Source of the DNA: Afipia sp. Root123D2
GTDB taxonomy: Bacteria > Pseudomonadota > Alphaproteobacteria > Rhizobiales > Xanthobacteraceae
Direction: 5' to 3'
Length of the DNA: 64,000 nt
NCBI RefSeq assembly: GCF_001425835.1
Contig: NZ_LMDP01000002.1
Coordinates: forward strand, 186,001 to 250,000
Positions within the stretch are counted from its first letter, which is position 1; every line of letters starts with the position of its first letter. Positions 26,237 to 35,220 of this stretch are shown here, piece after piece. A program made the position numbers and the translations under genes. The notes beneath the pieces were generated by a model. The model was not told the origin of the DNA. It ran no database searches and was given only the letters and a program-made list of their open reading frames with translations.

Positions 26237-27424
26237 TCAATGCGTTCTGCCGTTCAGGGGTATAGCGGACGCCGGTTGCATTCCGACCCGTTCCCGCGCC
26301 TTTGCACCGAACGGCGACAACGTCAGATGGTACAACAGAAAGAACTCCGACTGCCGATTGATTCCCAGTTTAAGCATAATGCGCTTGGTGTAGGTCCTCA
26401 CTGTTGCTTCCGTCAAACGCAACTCAGCTCCGATGCGGCGCGGACAATGGCCGTGGAGAATCCGGGCGATGATCCGCTCTTCAGCCCAGGTGAGGCCAAA
26501 TGCCGACGCAATCCTGCGCGCGCCGGAAACCTCATCGAACTGCGGAACGATCACCAGCATTCGGTCGGCCTCGCCCGGCACAGCGCCGACTCTGGCAAAG
26601 GCAAACTGCTGATGGTCAATGGACAGGGGCACCGGCGTATTCAGCCAGCCTTGATTGCCCTGCGACATCAGCATCTCGGAAACCGATCTCTTCAGACTGT
26701 CCGTCACCGAAGAGCTCAGTCCGGAAAGCGTTCCGCGCTCCACCATGAGAAGCTCGCCTTTCGCAAGCAACGCCCGCCCTCTGCCATTGACTTCGTGAAT
26801 GAACAGCTCGTCATCCACGACGATGGCCGGAAAAATCAAATCCTCCAGCCAGGTGTGCAGATCTGACCTCAGCGAAGGAGGACGAACGATCGCTTGCGCC
26901 GTTTCCCACATCATTCGGATGGCGCGGACAACACAGGGAATCTCCGCGCTGACGAGTGCAGCGGCCCGCCAGCCAGCGACAAACACGACTGTCGCCCCTC
27001 CTCCAGCCGACAACCGTCCAATAACCGAGTGGCCCTTCCCTCCCGGTTGCGGCCCAAACAATTTCCGCACGAAGTTGGTTCGCGCATTGATTGGATCGAT
27101 CAGCGTGCAGTCGGCCTCCGCCCCCTTGCGGGCAATGCGCTCAATCGTGGCGGTGCATGACGGATCGACTGTCGCATATCCAATCCGAACCTCCTCAATC
27201 GCTGAAATTGCGTTGGGAAACATGGTGGCAACGTAGCAGCTGTTGCAATCAAGCAGCTCAGCGATAGCTCTCCCGAAATATTCCATCGCTGCGCGGCTGA
27301 CTGTCCTCTCCTGTGAGATTGCAGGACTAAGCTTTATCGCACGCCGCTCGACCGGCTGCATGGGCTTACCAAAATTGAAACGTCCGCTTTGCCAGCCGGA
27401 TGCTACCTTGCCATTCTCATACAC
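26237..27424 (-). CDS. LuxR-family helix-turn-helix transcriptional regulator
   Basis: This protein of about 395 residues has a long N-terminal sensory half and a C-terminal LuxR-type HTH ('FGLTWAEERIIARILHG', 'RIGAELRLTEATVRTYTKRIMLKLG'). GGGAGG lies 5 bases before a GTG at 27424, so that start is preferred over TTG 27439 or ATG 27361. The middle region has a PAS-like stretch ('FPAIVVDDELFIHEVNGRGRALL'). It sits just downstream of the type I secretion genes and may regulate them. It belongs to the same broad regulator type as the decayed gene at 35.6-36.6 kb. Confidence 0.85.
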   Translation of the reverse strand: MYENGKVASGWQSGRFNFGKPMQPVERRAIKLSPAISQERTVSRAAMEYFGRAIAELLDCNSCYVATMFPNAISAIEEVRIGYATVDPSCTATIERIARKGAEADCTLIDPINARTNFVRKLFGPQPGGKGHSVIGRLSAGGGATVVFVAGWRAAALVSAEIPCVVRAIRMMWETAQAIVRPPSLRSDLHTWLEDLIFPAIVVDDELFIHEVNGRGRALLAKGELLMVERGTLSGLSSSVTDSLKRSVSEMLMSQGNQGWLNTPVPLSIDHQQFAFARVGAVPGEADRMLVIVPQFDEVSGARRIASAFGLTWAEERIIARILHGHCPRRIGAELRLTEATVRTYTKRIMLKLGINRQSEFFLLYHLTLSPFGAKARERVGMQPASAIPLNGRTH

Positions 27425-27469
27425 TGACGCCTCCCGCAATCGGCTGCAGCCGGCTTCATTACCAGCCGC

Positions 27470-28834
27470 TCAACTTTCTCTAAATGCGCGGTGGATACGC
27501 AACATCATAGGTTGCAGCAGATATTCCGCGAAGGTTCTCTCCCCGGTCTCGACGAAAACATCGACGGGCATGCCGGGCAGTAGCGTAGATAAGTAGTCAT
27601 TGGCTTCGGGCTTGGGTTCGAGTTCGACTTCGGTCTTGTAGGAAACGACGCCGGACTTCGGATCCGTCAACACATCGGCCGCCACGTTGACGATCTTGCC
27701 CTCGAGCATCGGCCTGCGGCGGGTATTCAATGCATGAACACGGACGCGAGCGGCCTGTCCAAGAAACACCTCTTCCCGGTCTGTCGGCCGCAATGTCGCC
27801 TCGATCACAAGCTTGTCCTCAAGGGGAACGATTTCCAGAAGAGTTTCCCGGGGCGCTAGGACCGCGTTCAGATCTCGGGTATTCAATCCGACCACTCGCC
27901 CCGATTCAGGCGCGCGCAATTCGGAACGTGTCAGTTGATCACGCAGGCCGACAATTCGATGTTTGAGATCGCCGATCTCCTCGTTAATCATGTGCCGTTG
28001 CTTGGCAATGTCCTGACCTTGATTCAAATCGAGTTGTTTGCGTCGGCTTTCGAGTTCGGCAATCTTGCCCTGAGCCTCGGCGATGGACGCACCATTGCGT
28101 GCAACCTGTGCGCTTGCTTCTGCTTCAGTACGTTTCAGCGCGAGTAATCGCGGCTTTCGGGCGAGCCCCTTCTCGAAAAGAAGGTTTGTGTCGGCGATTT
28201 CTTCCTTGAGATAGGCAAGTTGCTGGTTCAGCCCACTGGTGTTGCTCTCCAGCCCGCGAATGGTTTCGCCCAGTTGTCGAACCTGCTGGTCTATCACCTT
28301 GCGCTCCCCGTCGATGGCACTCAATCGGGCAGAAAACTCGGCTTCCTGGCTTTGAACGGCGATACGGGCAGACGATTTGGTTGCATTTCTCAGCAACTCA
28401 TCGGGAAACGAAATTGTCTTGGCCCGAATTTGTTCCGCAGCGAGCCGTGCTTCCATCGCGAGATCGGCAAAAAGTTTTGTTTCCAGTGAACCGAGGGTTG
28501 CGTCAATCTGCGTTGTATCCAATTTCGCGACAAGCTGTCCCGCTTTGACCTGATCATTCTCTCTTACAAGAATCGATTTTATAATTCCGCCTTCGAGATG
28601 TTGCACGGCCTTGCGCTTGGAATGAACCTTGATGAACCCCGGGGCAATCACGGCGCTGCGCAGGGGGACGACGGTTGCCCAGACGCCGAAGACGCAGAAC
28701 TGCATCACCAGCAGCACGCATCCCCACACAACGATACGCCGCATATCGGAACGTGGCCGTTCCAGCGCTACCGATTGATGGTCTGCATGATCCCGCTGCA
28801 AAAGAGCGACGGCCCGGCTGTGATCATTGGACAT
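27470..28834 (-). CDS. Type I secretion periplasmic adaptor (HlyD/PrtE family)
   Basis: This 454-residue membrane-fusion protein has one N-terminal membrane helix ('VVWGCVLLVMQFCVFGVWATVVPLRS'). A biotinyl-lipoyl-like segment follows ('IIKSILVRENDQVKAGQLVAKLD'), then long coiled-coil hairpins (about residues 120-280) and a beta-barrel with 'GRVVGLNTRDLNAVLAPRETLLEIVP'. The last residues 'PGMPVDVFVETGERTFAEYLLQP' are diagnostic of the T1SS adaptor. Its ATG shares a base with the stop codon of the ABC gene. With that transporter and an outer-membrane TolC (not in the window) it would export the RTX protein. Confidence 0.95.
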   Translation of the reverse strand: MSNDHSRAVALLQRDHADHQSVALERPRSDMRRIVVWGCVLLVMQFCVFGVWATVVPLRSAVIAPGFIKVHSKRKAVQHLEGGIIKSILVRENDQVKAGQLVAKLDTTQIDATLGSLETKLFADLAMEARLAAEQIRAKTISFPDELLRNATKSSARIAVQSQEAEFSARLSAIDGERKVIDQQVRQLGETIRGLESNTSGLNQQLAYLKEEIADTNLLFEKGLARKPRLLALKRTEAEASAQVARNGASIAEAQGKIAELESRRKQLDLNQGQDIAKQRHMINEEIGDLKHRIVGLRDQLTRSELRAPESGRVVGLNTRDLNAVLAPRETLLEIVPLEDKLVIEATLRPTDREEVFLGQAARVRVHALNTRRRPMLEGKIVNVAADVLTDPKSGVVSYKTEVELEPKPEANDYLSTLLPGMPVDVFVETGERTFAEYLLQPMMLRIHRAFRES

Positions 28835-30609
28835 CAACCGCGTCTCCCCACTACCGGAATCTTGAAAGAGGCCGCCTCACCTGGCCGCGAACGCGGAGTC
28901 TGTATCGGCGTAGCTCCCGACACACTGAGCGGCAGCACACCGGAAGGCGGTCCGAACGCGAACTGCCGACCGTCTCTCAAAAGAAGGACGGCGTCCGCGA
29001 CGGTGAGCAGGCGGGGACGGTGAGTAACGATCACCAGCGCGGCACCGCGTTCGCGCGCTCGCTGGACCGCGGCGCACAGCGCTTCCTCGCCCTCCGGATC
29101 AAGATTGGCATTGGGTTCATCGAGCAGGATCAACTTACGGTCGCCAAAGAATGCCCGCGCCAGGCCGATCCGCTGGCGTTGGCCGCCGGACAGCTTGTTG
29201 CCATCGCGTCCGATCGCGGTCTGATATCCTTGCGGCAACGACAGGATCATCTCATGTGCTTGTGCAAGCATCGCTGCGGCGATGATGTCTTCGTCGCGCG
29301 CGTTCTCATCGAAGCCGGCGATGGCCTCGGCGACAGTTCCGCCCAGGAGTTGCACGTCCTGCGGGAGATAACCGACAAACTGGCCGAGCTGATCTGGATC
29401 CCAATTCTCAAGAGCGGCACGATCGAGCCGGATGGTGCCGCCGGTGGGCCGCTCAAGCGCCGCGATCAACCGGAGCAACGTAGACTTTCCTGCCCCCGTC
29501 GGCCCGATAACGACAACGATTTCACCTGGCCGGCATTGGAATGTCACTTCGGCAAGAATCGGTCGTTTCACCGCAGCGGTGCGATACGTCAGATGCGCAA
29601 CCTCCAGTTCTCCTGAAGGAGTAGGAAGCACCGTCTTACGCGTGCGCTCAAGGACCGGCGCTGCCGCCGCGCAGACCTGAATCCAGGCTTCGTGAGCGGA
29701 TGTGAGCGCCCGCCATGCCGAGATCAGGCCTTCCATCGGCTGCAACGTGCGAGCGATGAGAAGCGAGCTTGCAATCAGGCTTCCGGACAGAACTTCGTTC
29801 TGAAGGACGAGCCATGCACCAGTCCCGATCGCCGCGATCTGAAGGACCGTCCTGACCAATCGCGCGGCCGATGCAATCGCGGCAACCCGCTCGCTTCCCC
29901 TCACCACCGGCGACAGCGCTTGATCATTCAGGCGCATGAACTCGCGTACCGCGCCGCGTGTCCATCCCATCGCCCGAACAAGGCTAGCGTGCCTGACAAT
30001 TCCATCCAGAGCGGCCTGCGTGCGCGACGCAGCGCCCGTGGCTTGCGCGATCTCGGCCCGCGCAATCTTGCGGCTGACGAACCCCATCACCAGCAGGATC
30101 GTAGTCCCGATCAAGGCGATGATGCCGTACCAGGGGTGGAGGAAAAACAGGATAAAAATGAACAGCGGGAGGAACGGCGCATCGATGAGAGTTGTCACTG
30201 TTCCACCGGACAGAAAACTTCTCAGTTCGCGGACTTTCGCAAGGTCATTCACCCTGCTGTCCCCTCGCCCGGAGGAGTCCGCAATAACGCTCTCAAGAAC
30301 AATAGGCGCGACATAGCGCTCGAACGCAACCGCGAAACGGCTGAGAAGCCGGCTGCGAAACGTGTCGAACGCCGCACTGAAGGCAAGTGCGATTACGGCA
30401 ATGCCCGTGAGGCCGATCAGCGTTTCAACGCTGCCGCTGCTGAGAACACGATCGAAGATTTCGATGGAATAGAAAGGTATGACGAGAAGCAGGATATTCA
30501 TGGACACGCTAAAGGCCACGATCCACACAAAGGTGGATCGTCCCGGAATCAATCCAAGCAGCGATCTCTTACTGGACGCTGAGGCGACACGACTGATATT
30601 CGGATACAT
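28834..30609 (-). CDS. Type I secretion ABC transporter (PrtD/LapB type)
   Basis: This 591-residue half-transporter has a membrane domain of about 300 residues ('SMNILLLVIPFYSIEIFDRVLSSGSVETLIGL' region) and a nucleotide-binding domain. The latter has Walker A 'GPTGAGKSTLLRLIAAL', signature 'LSGGQRQRIGLARAFFG', Walker B 'LILLDEPNANLD' and 'LVIVTHRPRLL'. The absence of an N-terminal C39 peptidase domain and the opening 'SRVLSSGSVETL' match the PrtD group, which exports RTX proteins with an uncleaved C-terminal signal. It lies immediately downstream of the RTX gene. Confidence 0.95.
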   Translation of the reverse strand: MYPNISRVASASSKRSLLGLIPGRSTFVWIVAFSVSMNILLLVIPFYSIEIFDRVLSSGSVETLIGLTGIAVIALAFSAAFDTFRSRLLSRFAVAFERYVAPIVLESVIADSSGRGDSRVNDLAKVRELRSFLSGGTVTTLIDAPFLPLFIFILFFLHPWYGIIALIGTTILLVMGFVSRKIARAEIAQATGAASRTQAALDGIVRHASLVRAMGWTRGAVREFMRLNDQALSPVVRGSERVAAIASAARLVRTVLQIAAIGTGAWLVLQNEVLSGSLIASSLLIARTLQPMEGLISAWRALTSAHEAWIQVCAAAAPVLERTRKTVLPTPSGELEVAHLTYRTAAVKRPILAEVTFQCRPGEIVVVIGPTGAGKSTLLRLIAALERPTGGTIRLDRAALENWDPDQLGQFVGYLPQDVQLLGGTVAEAIAGFDENARDEDIIAAAMLAQAHEMILSLPQGYQTAIGRDGNKLSGGQRQRIGLARAFFGDRKLILLDEPNANLDPEGEEALCAAVQRARERGAALVIVTHRPRLLTVADAVLLLRDGRQFAFGPPSGVLPLSVSGATPIQTPRSRPGEAASFKIPVVGRRG

Positions 30610-30644
30610 GACTTATCGGCATGGTACGAACTAAACTTCCGGAT

Positions 30645-30687
30645 CGAGAGAAGCGGGGCGGCTTCGCAGCCGCCCCGCGGTCTCTCG
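30645..30687 (-). terminator. Strong two-part hairpin directly after the RTX stop codon
   Basis: The inner stem GCGGGGCGGC (30653-30662) pairs with GCCGCCCCGC (30669-30678) around a 6-base loop. The outer stem CGAGAGA (30645-30651) pairs with TCTCTCG (30681-30687). It starts at the base next to the RTX stop codon, 35 bases before the ABC transporter gene. There is no U tract, so it may act as a partial terminator or an mRNA-stabilising structure that gives more RTX protein than transporter. Confidence 0.7.
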
Positions 30688-32043
30688 CTATACGACCTCG
30701 ATCACGTCGTATCCCGCCGCGTCATTGATATCCTGGATCGATTCGAACGGCGTTCCGCCGCCCGAGATGTTGTCGAGTTGAATCGTGCCAAAGCCAAAGT
30801 CCAGCACGGTGTTCGTGCCATCGTCGTCAACCACGACCGTGGTCGGGTCAAACCCCGGCTCAGCATCGACGTGAACGACATCGCCATCGGCGAAGCTGAG
30901 GTCGGTCACCTCGTCGTCGCCGAAGTTGGTCGCGGTATCGTCACCGAAATTATGAGTATCGGTGCCGGCGCCACCGGTCAGCACATCGCTGCCAAGGCCG
31001 CCACTGAGCGAGTCAGCTCCGTTGCCGCCGCTGAGCTCATCGTCGCCGTCGTCGCCATTCAGTGTATCGTTGCCGGCGCTGCCTGACAGGGTGTCTGCAC
31101 CTTCACCGCCATTGATGGCATCGACGCCGTCGCCTCCCTCAAGAGTATCGTCGCCGGCATCCCCGCTCATGGCGTCGTTGCCGGTACCGCCATTCAGGTC
31201 GTCGTCCCCATCGCCGCCCGACATCGTATCAACGCCAGCACCGCCAGCTATGGTGTCATCACCATCGTCACCGTTCATGGCATCGTCGCCATTGCCGCCA
31301 TCCATAACGTCGGCATCCGCGCCGCCGTTCAGGGTGTCGTTGCCATCATCGCCGTTCATGATGTCGCTTCCGGCGCCGCCGTTCAGCGTGTCATCATCCG
31401 CGCCGCCGCTCATGGTGTCGTTGCCGAGACCGCCATTCAGCGTATCGAGGCCGTCACCGCCATTCAGCGTGTCGTCGCCGAGACCGCCGCTTAGTGTATC
31501 GTCGCCGACGTCACCGTTCATCGTGTCGTCGCCAACGCCGCCATTGACGGTATCATTACCATCGCCGCCGTTCAAATCGTCGTTGCCCGCCGCGCCATTC
31601 AGGGTGTCGTCCCCGGCATCGCCCCAAAGACTGTCAACGCCGGCTCCGCCATTCACGGTATCGTCGCCGTCACCGCCGTGGACGGTGTCATCGCCGGCAT
31701 CGCCGAACAGCTGATCGTTGTCCGTGCCACCGTCAATAATGTCGTTGCCAGCGTTGCCATGAATTGTGTCGGCGCCCGCGTCGCCGGACAGGTTATCGCC
31801 GCCCGCGCCGCCGTTGACCGTGTCATCGCCGTCGCCGCCTAGAACAGTGTCGATGCCGGCATTACCATTCAACGTGTCGTTGCCAGCGCCGCCATCGATC
31901 GAATCGTCGCCAGCGCCACCGCTGACTGAGTCGTTTCCATCCAGTCCTGTGATCGTGTCGTTTCCCGGGAGACCGAAGATCTCGTCGTCCAATGCTGTGC
32001 CGGGCAATGTATCGTCGTTTGGTGTTCCGATGATGAGTGCCAT
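30688..32043 (-). CDS. RTX repeat protein, probable type I secretion substrate
   Basis: This 451-residue protein consists from about residue 7 to 366 of some 40 consecutive in-register nonapeptides of the GGxGxDxxx type ('GAGNDTLNG', 'GDGDDTVNG', 'DAGDDTLNG'), the calcium-binding beta-roll. The last 85 residues carry no repeats but end in a hydrophobic/acidic tail ('DINDAAGYDVIEVV'), where T1SS signals lie. No enzymatic or adhesive domain is visible. It is strongly acidic and should fold only in external calcium. The transporter genes follow directly. The function may be structural (matrix or surface layer), but that is a guess. Confidence 0.92.
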   Translation of the reverse strand: MALIIGTPNDDTLPGTALDDEIFGLPGNDTITGLDGNDSVSGGAGDDSIDGGAGNDTLNGNAGIDTVLGGDGDDTVNGGAGGDNLSGDAGADTIHGNAGNDIIDGGTDNDQLFGDAGDDTVHGGDGDDTVNGGAGVDSLWGDAGDDTLNGAAGNDDLNGGDGNDTVNGGVGDDTMNGDVGDDTLSGGLGDDTLNGGDGLDTLNGGLGNDTMSGGADDDTLNGGAGSDIMNGDDGNDTLNGGADADVMDGGNGDDAMNGDDGDDTIAGGAGVDTMSGGDGDDDLNGGTGNDAMSGDAGDDTLEGGDGVDAINGGEGADTLSGSAGNDTLNGDDGDDELSGGNGADSLSGGLGSDVLTGGAGTDTHNFGDDTATNFGDDEVTDLSFADGDVVHVDAEPGFDPTTVVVDDDGTNTVLDFGFGTIQLDNISGGGTPFESIQDINDAAGYDVIEVV

Positions 32044-32658
32044 GGTGTCCGCTCCCTCTCATGCGACGCAGGCAAAGCGGATCAACTCCCGACCCGCCCC
32101 CGCGCGCCGTGGATTCACTTGACTCGGCGTTCATCGACATTCGATGAGGCTCGATGGCATGAGCGTGAATGAGAGGGGGCACGGCAGCAATCCCCATTTG
32201 GGGACAAAAAGAAAGCACCAATACACCCTCGGCTGCCGCGATCCTTCGCGGGGCAATCCCAAGTTACACCACTCGCGAAACGCGGTCCTCTGTCACTATC
32301 CATGCAGGCATCCAAGACGCCCGACTCCCTTATTTTGCGCGCCAACGCAAAGCAAGGATTTGGCGAGCGTGTCCCTGTTCACCGCGCGCTTGGGTGCGGA
32401 GTCGAATCAAATGTCCGTTTCAATACTTTGTGTAAGGACGTTACAAAAATCGCTCAGAACATGTCATTCGCGACATCGCCGATCGTCAGTGCCAAAAGTC
32501 GCTTTTGCCGGGATGGACATTTCGTCCGTACCCTGCCGAGAGCCGTCAGCGTCAACGCTGACGAACTCTTTGCACGGGCCCGGCGTCGGACAAAATCCTC
32601 CAGCTCCGGTTGGAATGACCGATCGCAATGAAGGGGATTTCGCTGTTGCCGGGCTTGC
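32044..32658. other. Long intergenic region upstream of the RTX gene
   Basis: No gene is supported in these 615 bases. A 175-codon plus-strand frame crosses it but shows low-complexity Arg/Pro/Ser composition and no motif. The RTX promoter should lie here. A 20-bp palindrome is at 32544-32563. Confidence 0.6.
32544..32563. promoter_or_regulatory. Perfect palindrome CGTCAGCGT-CA-ACGCTGACG
   Basis: The two 9-base arms are exact inverted repeats around two bases. It lies about 500 bases upstream of the RTX gene and about 100 bases beyond the DUF2945 stop codon. It could be a dimeric regulator site, or the terminator stem of the DUF2945 transcript, though no T tract follows. Confidence 0.4.
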
Positions 32659-32868
32659 TCAGATGCGTTGAAGGGCACTGCCCTTGTGGGCGGCGACATG
32701 ATCGGTCTTGTCGCTTTTGATTTCGTACTGTGGATCATCCTGAGAGGCGTGATGCGTATAGCCCTTGTAGTCAAAATTCCTGGTGTGAATAGCGATGATA
32801 GTCCCGGACACCCGGCCAGCCTCAGAATTCCAGCTTACATGATCGCCGATTTTGAATCGCTTAGCCAT
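32659..32868 (-). CDS. DUF2945 (hypervirulence-associated TUDOR domain) protein
   Basis: This 69-residue protein beginning 'AKRFKIGDHVSWNSEAGRV' and continuing 'GTIIAIHTRNFDYKGYTHHAS' with 'PQYEIKSDKTDHVAAHKGSAL' has the full DUF2945 pattern: a small beta-barrel with a conserved 'GDxVxWNSEAG' start and 'YEIKSDKTDHxAxHKG' end. Its molecular role is unknown. It is a common free-standing gene in rhizobia and is not obviously linked to its neighbours. Confidence 0.9.
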   Translation of the reverse strand: MAKRFKIGDHVSWNSEAGRVSGTIIAIHTRNFDYKGYTHHASQDDPQYEIKSDKTDHVAAHKGSALQRI

Positions 32869-33169
32869 GTCACAGGCTCCTGCTGTTCCAGAACCTCGCC
32901 TGGAAGGACATCGCGACCAATCGGCGCGACACCAAAGTGCCGAAGTATTGAGGTGAGACTCGCTTTACCAACAGCCCCTTCGCCGATGTCCTGAAGCACC
33001 GCATCTGCGCGGTTTTCGTTCGTCTCATGCGTGCCTCCCATAGCTTGGAATCAAGACCGAAGTTCGCCATCCAACGATCCCCGATCCGGCCGTACTGCCT
33101 TGTCGAGACATGCGGCTTCCATGCACTTTCCTGGCTAGGATGAAGTCCACTCCGCTCAAGCCTTGTCTT

Positions 33170-34195
33170 TCAACCTATGGATGCGCCCGCTTTCGCCCGT
33201 CTGATTCCGAGAGCCAGAATACGATGCAATAGATCCGGGTAGTCGAGACCGCCATGCCGAGCCGCGGTAGCGAATTCCTGGCTCTTCGCGATTTCGGGAT
33301 TGGGATTTGCTTCAATGAAATACGGCGTCCCGTCGGACGAAAGGCGAAAGTCGATGCGCGCGTATCCATCGAGCCCCAGCGTCCGGTAGATGCGTTTCGC
33401 TGTTCGCTGAATGCGAGCGGAGACTTCCGGCGCCAGACCCTTCGCTGGTCCGTCGACGATGCCGACGCGTTCCTGGTAACTGGTATCGTGCTTGACCTTC
33501 TCGGTGGCGATGTGATCACCGCCCATGGTGCCGAACTTCAATTCCCACACCGGCAGAGCCCTCAGCCGATCGTTGCCGAGCACGCCCACATACAGCTCAC
33601 GTCCCTCGATGAACTGCTCAGCGATGGCGGCAGTTTCGACCCGCTCATGAATGAAGGCGACGCGTTCGGCGAGCTTCTCGTCTGTATCCACGATAGAAGC
33701 CTGGGAGATGCCTTGTGATCCATCCTCGTTTAGGCTCTTGACGATCAGCGGCAGCGCGAGGCGTGGCGGCCGCTTGACCTTGCGGTGCATCGGAAACACG
33801 GCAAAAGCCGGGACCGCAATCCGGCGATGATGCACCAGCGTCTTCGACAGATCCTTGCCACGTGCCAGCACCAGGCCGCGCGGATTGCAACCCGTATAAG
33901 GGACCTTCATCAATTCGAGAAAGCTTGCGATGTGCTGGTCATACGCGGTCTGATAGTGAAATTCTTCCAGTAGCGTGAACACCACATGCGGCTTGAAACC
34001 TTCGATCTCGTCGCGCATGGGCTTGATTTCCTCCTGCACGCCGAGCGGACGAACGTTGTGGCCGGCCGCGCGCAAGGTGCTTACGACATCGTATTCCGTT
34101 TTCCATTTATTGATCTCCTGCGCACTGTACCCGTCGGCGGAGTCCGGTGGCATGAAGTCTGGATGCATGAGAACGAGGATTCGCAGGCGCCTCAT
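33170..34195 (-). CDS. ATP-grasp ligase (D-Ala-D-Ala ligase-like)
   Basis: This protein of about 341 residues has an N-terminal domain ('RILVLMHPDFMPPDSADGYS', 'PHVVFTLLEEFHYQT', 'PYTGCNPRGLVLARGKDLSKTL') and an ATP-grasp domain ('LPLIVKSLNEDGSQGIS', 'AEQFIEGRELYVGVLGN', 'GYARIDFRLSSDGTPYFIEANPNPEI'). It should join a carboxylate to an amine using ATP, but the canonical peptidoglycan role is unlikely because it is encoded with a zinc peptidase. The ATG at 34195 overlaps the peptidase stop codon as ATGA, so that start is preferred over 34207. Confidence 0.88.
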   Translation of the reverse strand: MRRLRILVLMHPDFMPPDSADGYSAQEINKWKTEYDVVSTLRAAGHNVRPLGVQEEIKPMRDEIEGFKPHVVFTLLEEFHYQTAYDQHIASFLELMKVPYTGCNPRGLVLARGKDLSKTLVHHRRIAVPAFAVFPMHRKVKRPPRLALPLIVKSLNEDGSQGISQASIVDTDEKLAERVAFIHERVETAAIAEQFIEGRELYVGVLGNDRLRALPVWELKFGTMGGDHIATEKVKHDTSYQERVGIVDGPAKGLAPEVSARIQRTAKRIYRTLGLDGYARIDFRLSSDGTPYFIEANPNPEIAKSQEFATAARHGGLDYPDLLHRILALGIRRAKAGASIG

Positions 34196-35220
34196 AGCGC
34201 GATCCATTTGCGTCGTGATGGACCGAACAGCGCATGCATCGTCTTGGCCGTCAACAGCACGGTGAAATCCATCACGAGCTTCCGTTCGGAGCCGACGGCA
34301 CGCAGATCGAGCTCGCGGCAGCGGGAGATCATGTCATCCAACACGGCATCGAGCGTGAGTTGGTTCTCGCCGGTCCACCGCGCGACCAACTGCCGGATAT
34401 AGGCGCGGTGCCGACGGATGAAGCCCGACGCCGCTTGCGCCCGGTGGTGCCGAGGGTCGGCGGAAAACAACCGGGAGAGGTCGCGGTCGTACGTCTTGGG
34501 TGGCGTGAAGGCATAGAACGCCTGTTTTTTCCGGTAGTGCTCGCCAAGCGTCTGGCTAAGCTCATTCAAGGGCTCGACACGCTCCCGCGTCGTGAGCAGC
34601 GGCCGTTTCCCGGCGATCTCGCCCATCAGCTCGTCGACATATTCGAGCTTTTTCAGCGCGGGCCAACCGGCATAACGGGTCCGCCAGTTCGAGCGCGGCC
34701 GCAGCCACACCGCGAAGGTTTCGGCGAAGTCCTCGTCTGGATGGCTCTGCGCGTACCAGAGCCGAAGATGCTGGACATACTGCCGGCTGGCCGGATTGGG
34801 TCGGTAATAGCGCGGGTAGCGTTTCGAGGAGGGACCGAACAGCTGCTGCCAACGTCGTCGGCGTTGTAGCTGGTAGGCGTGCTGAACGGTATGGCCAGCC
34901 TCATGACGGAGGATTGCCATGCATTCGGACCAGGTGCCGCCCTCGACCTCAAGCATCATTTTCTTCTCGACCTTCATCAGGCGAGGATGAGTGAGATAGA
35001 AAGGAATGGCGATGCCGGGCGAATTTGCCGGACTGAACCATTCGCTCGAGATCCATGCATGCGGCCGCAGCCGGATCCCTCGCTCTTCGAGCTCTTCATG
35101 CAGAGTTGCGAGACAATCCTCGAGCCAAGTGCCTTTGACTCCAACCTTCAAACTACTGAGGCGGCGCGCAAGCAACTCCTCGTCCGATAGCTGCTCCCAG
35201 GGAAATATCCGGCGTGACAT
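34192..35220 (-). CDS. Putative zinc-binding metallopeptidase with HEAGH motif
   Basis: This protein of about 342 residues has the zincin motif 'MAILRHEAGHTVQHAY' (HExxH form HEAGH, around residue 110) and a downstream acidic 'HPDEDFAETFAVWL' that may supply the third zinc ligand. There is no signal peptide, so it is probably cytoplasmic. Start choice is uncertain (35220 or 35238), as neither has a clear ribosome site. It is coupled to the ATP-grasp ligase by a 4-base overlap, suggesting that a peptide-like product is made and trimmed by this pair. The function is unknown. Confidence 0.8.
   Translation of the reverse strand: MSRRIFPWEQLSDEELLARRLSSLKVGVKGTWLEDCLATLHEELEERGIRLRPHAWISSEWFSPANSPGIAIPFYLTHPRLMKVEKKMMLEVEGGTWSECMAILRHEAGHTVQHAYQLQRRRRWQQLFGPSSKRYPRYYRPNPASRQYVQHLRLWYAQSHPDEDFAETFAVWLRPRSNWRTRYAGWPALKKLEYVDELMGEIAGKRPLLTTRERVEPLNELSQTLGEHYRKKQAFYAFTPPKTYDRDLSRLFSADPRHHRAQAASGFIRRHRAYIRQLVARWTGENQLTLDAVLDDMISRCRELDLRAVGSERKLVMDFTVLLTAKTMHALFGPSRRKWIAL

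Noticed and set aside
30962-31714. 250-codon plus-strand frame rich in Pro/Ser/Ala opposite the RTX gene
   Set aside because: It is the complement of the RTX repeats, which give periodic codons in every frame. No ribosome site, signal or domain.
30700-32000. Periodic DNA that could be mistaken for a CRISPR or tandem repeat array
   Set aside because: The 27-base period encodes nonapeptides, units vary at third positions, and there are no unique spacers.
32144-32671. 175-codon plus-strand frame in the RTX upstream region
   Set aside because: No ribosome site or recognisable fold, Arg/Pro/Ser-biased composition.
32835-33070. Two overlapping minus-strand frames of 66-68 codons before the DUF2945 gene
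   Set aside because: One overlaps the DUF2945 start and neither has a ribosome site or known family. A small real gene cannot be excluded.
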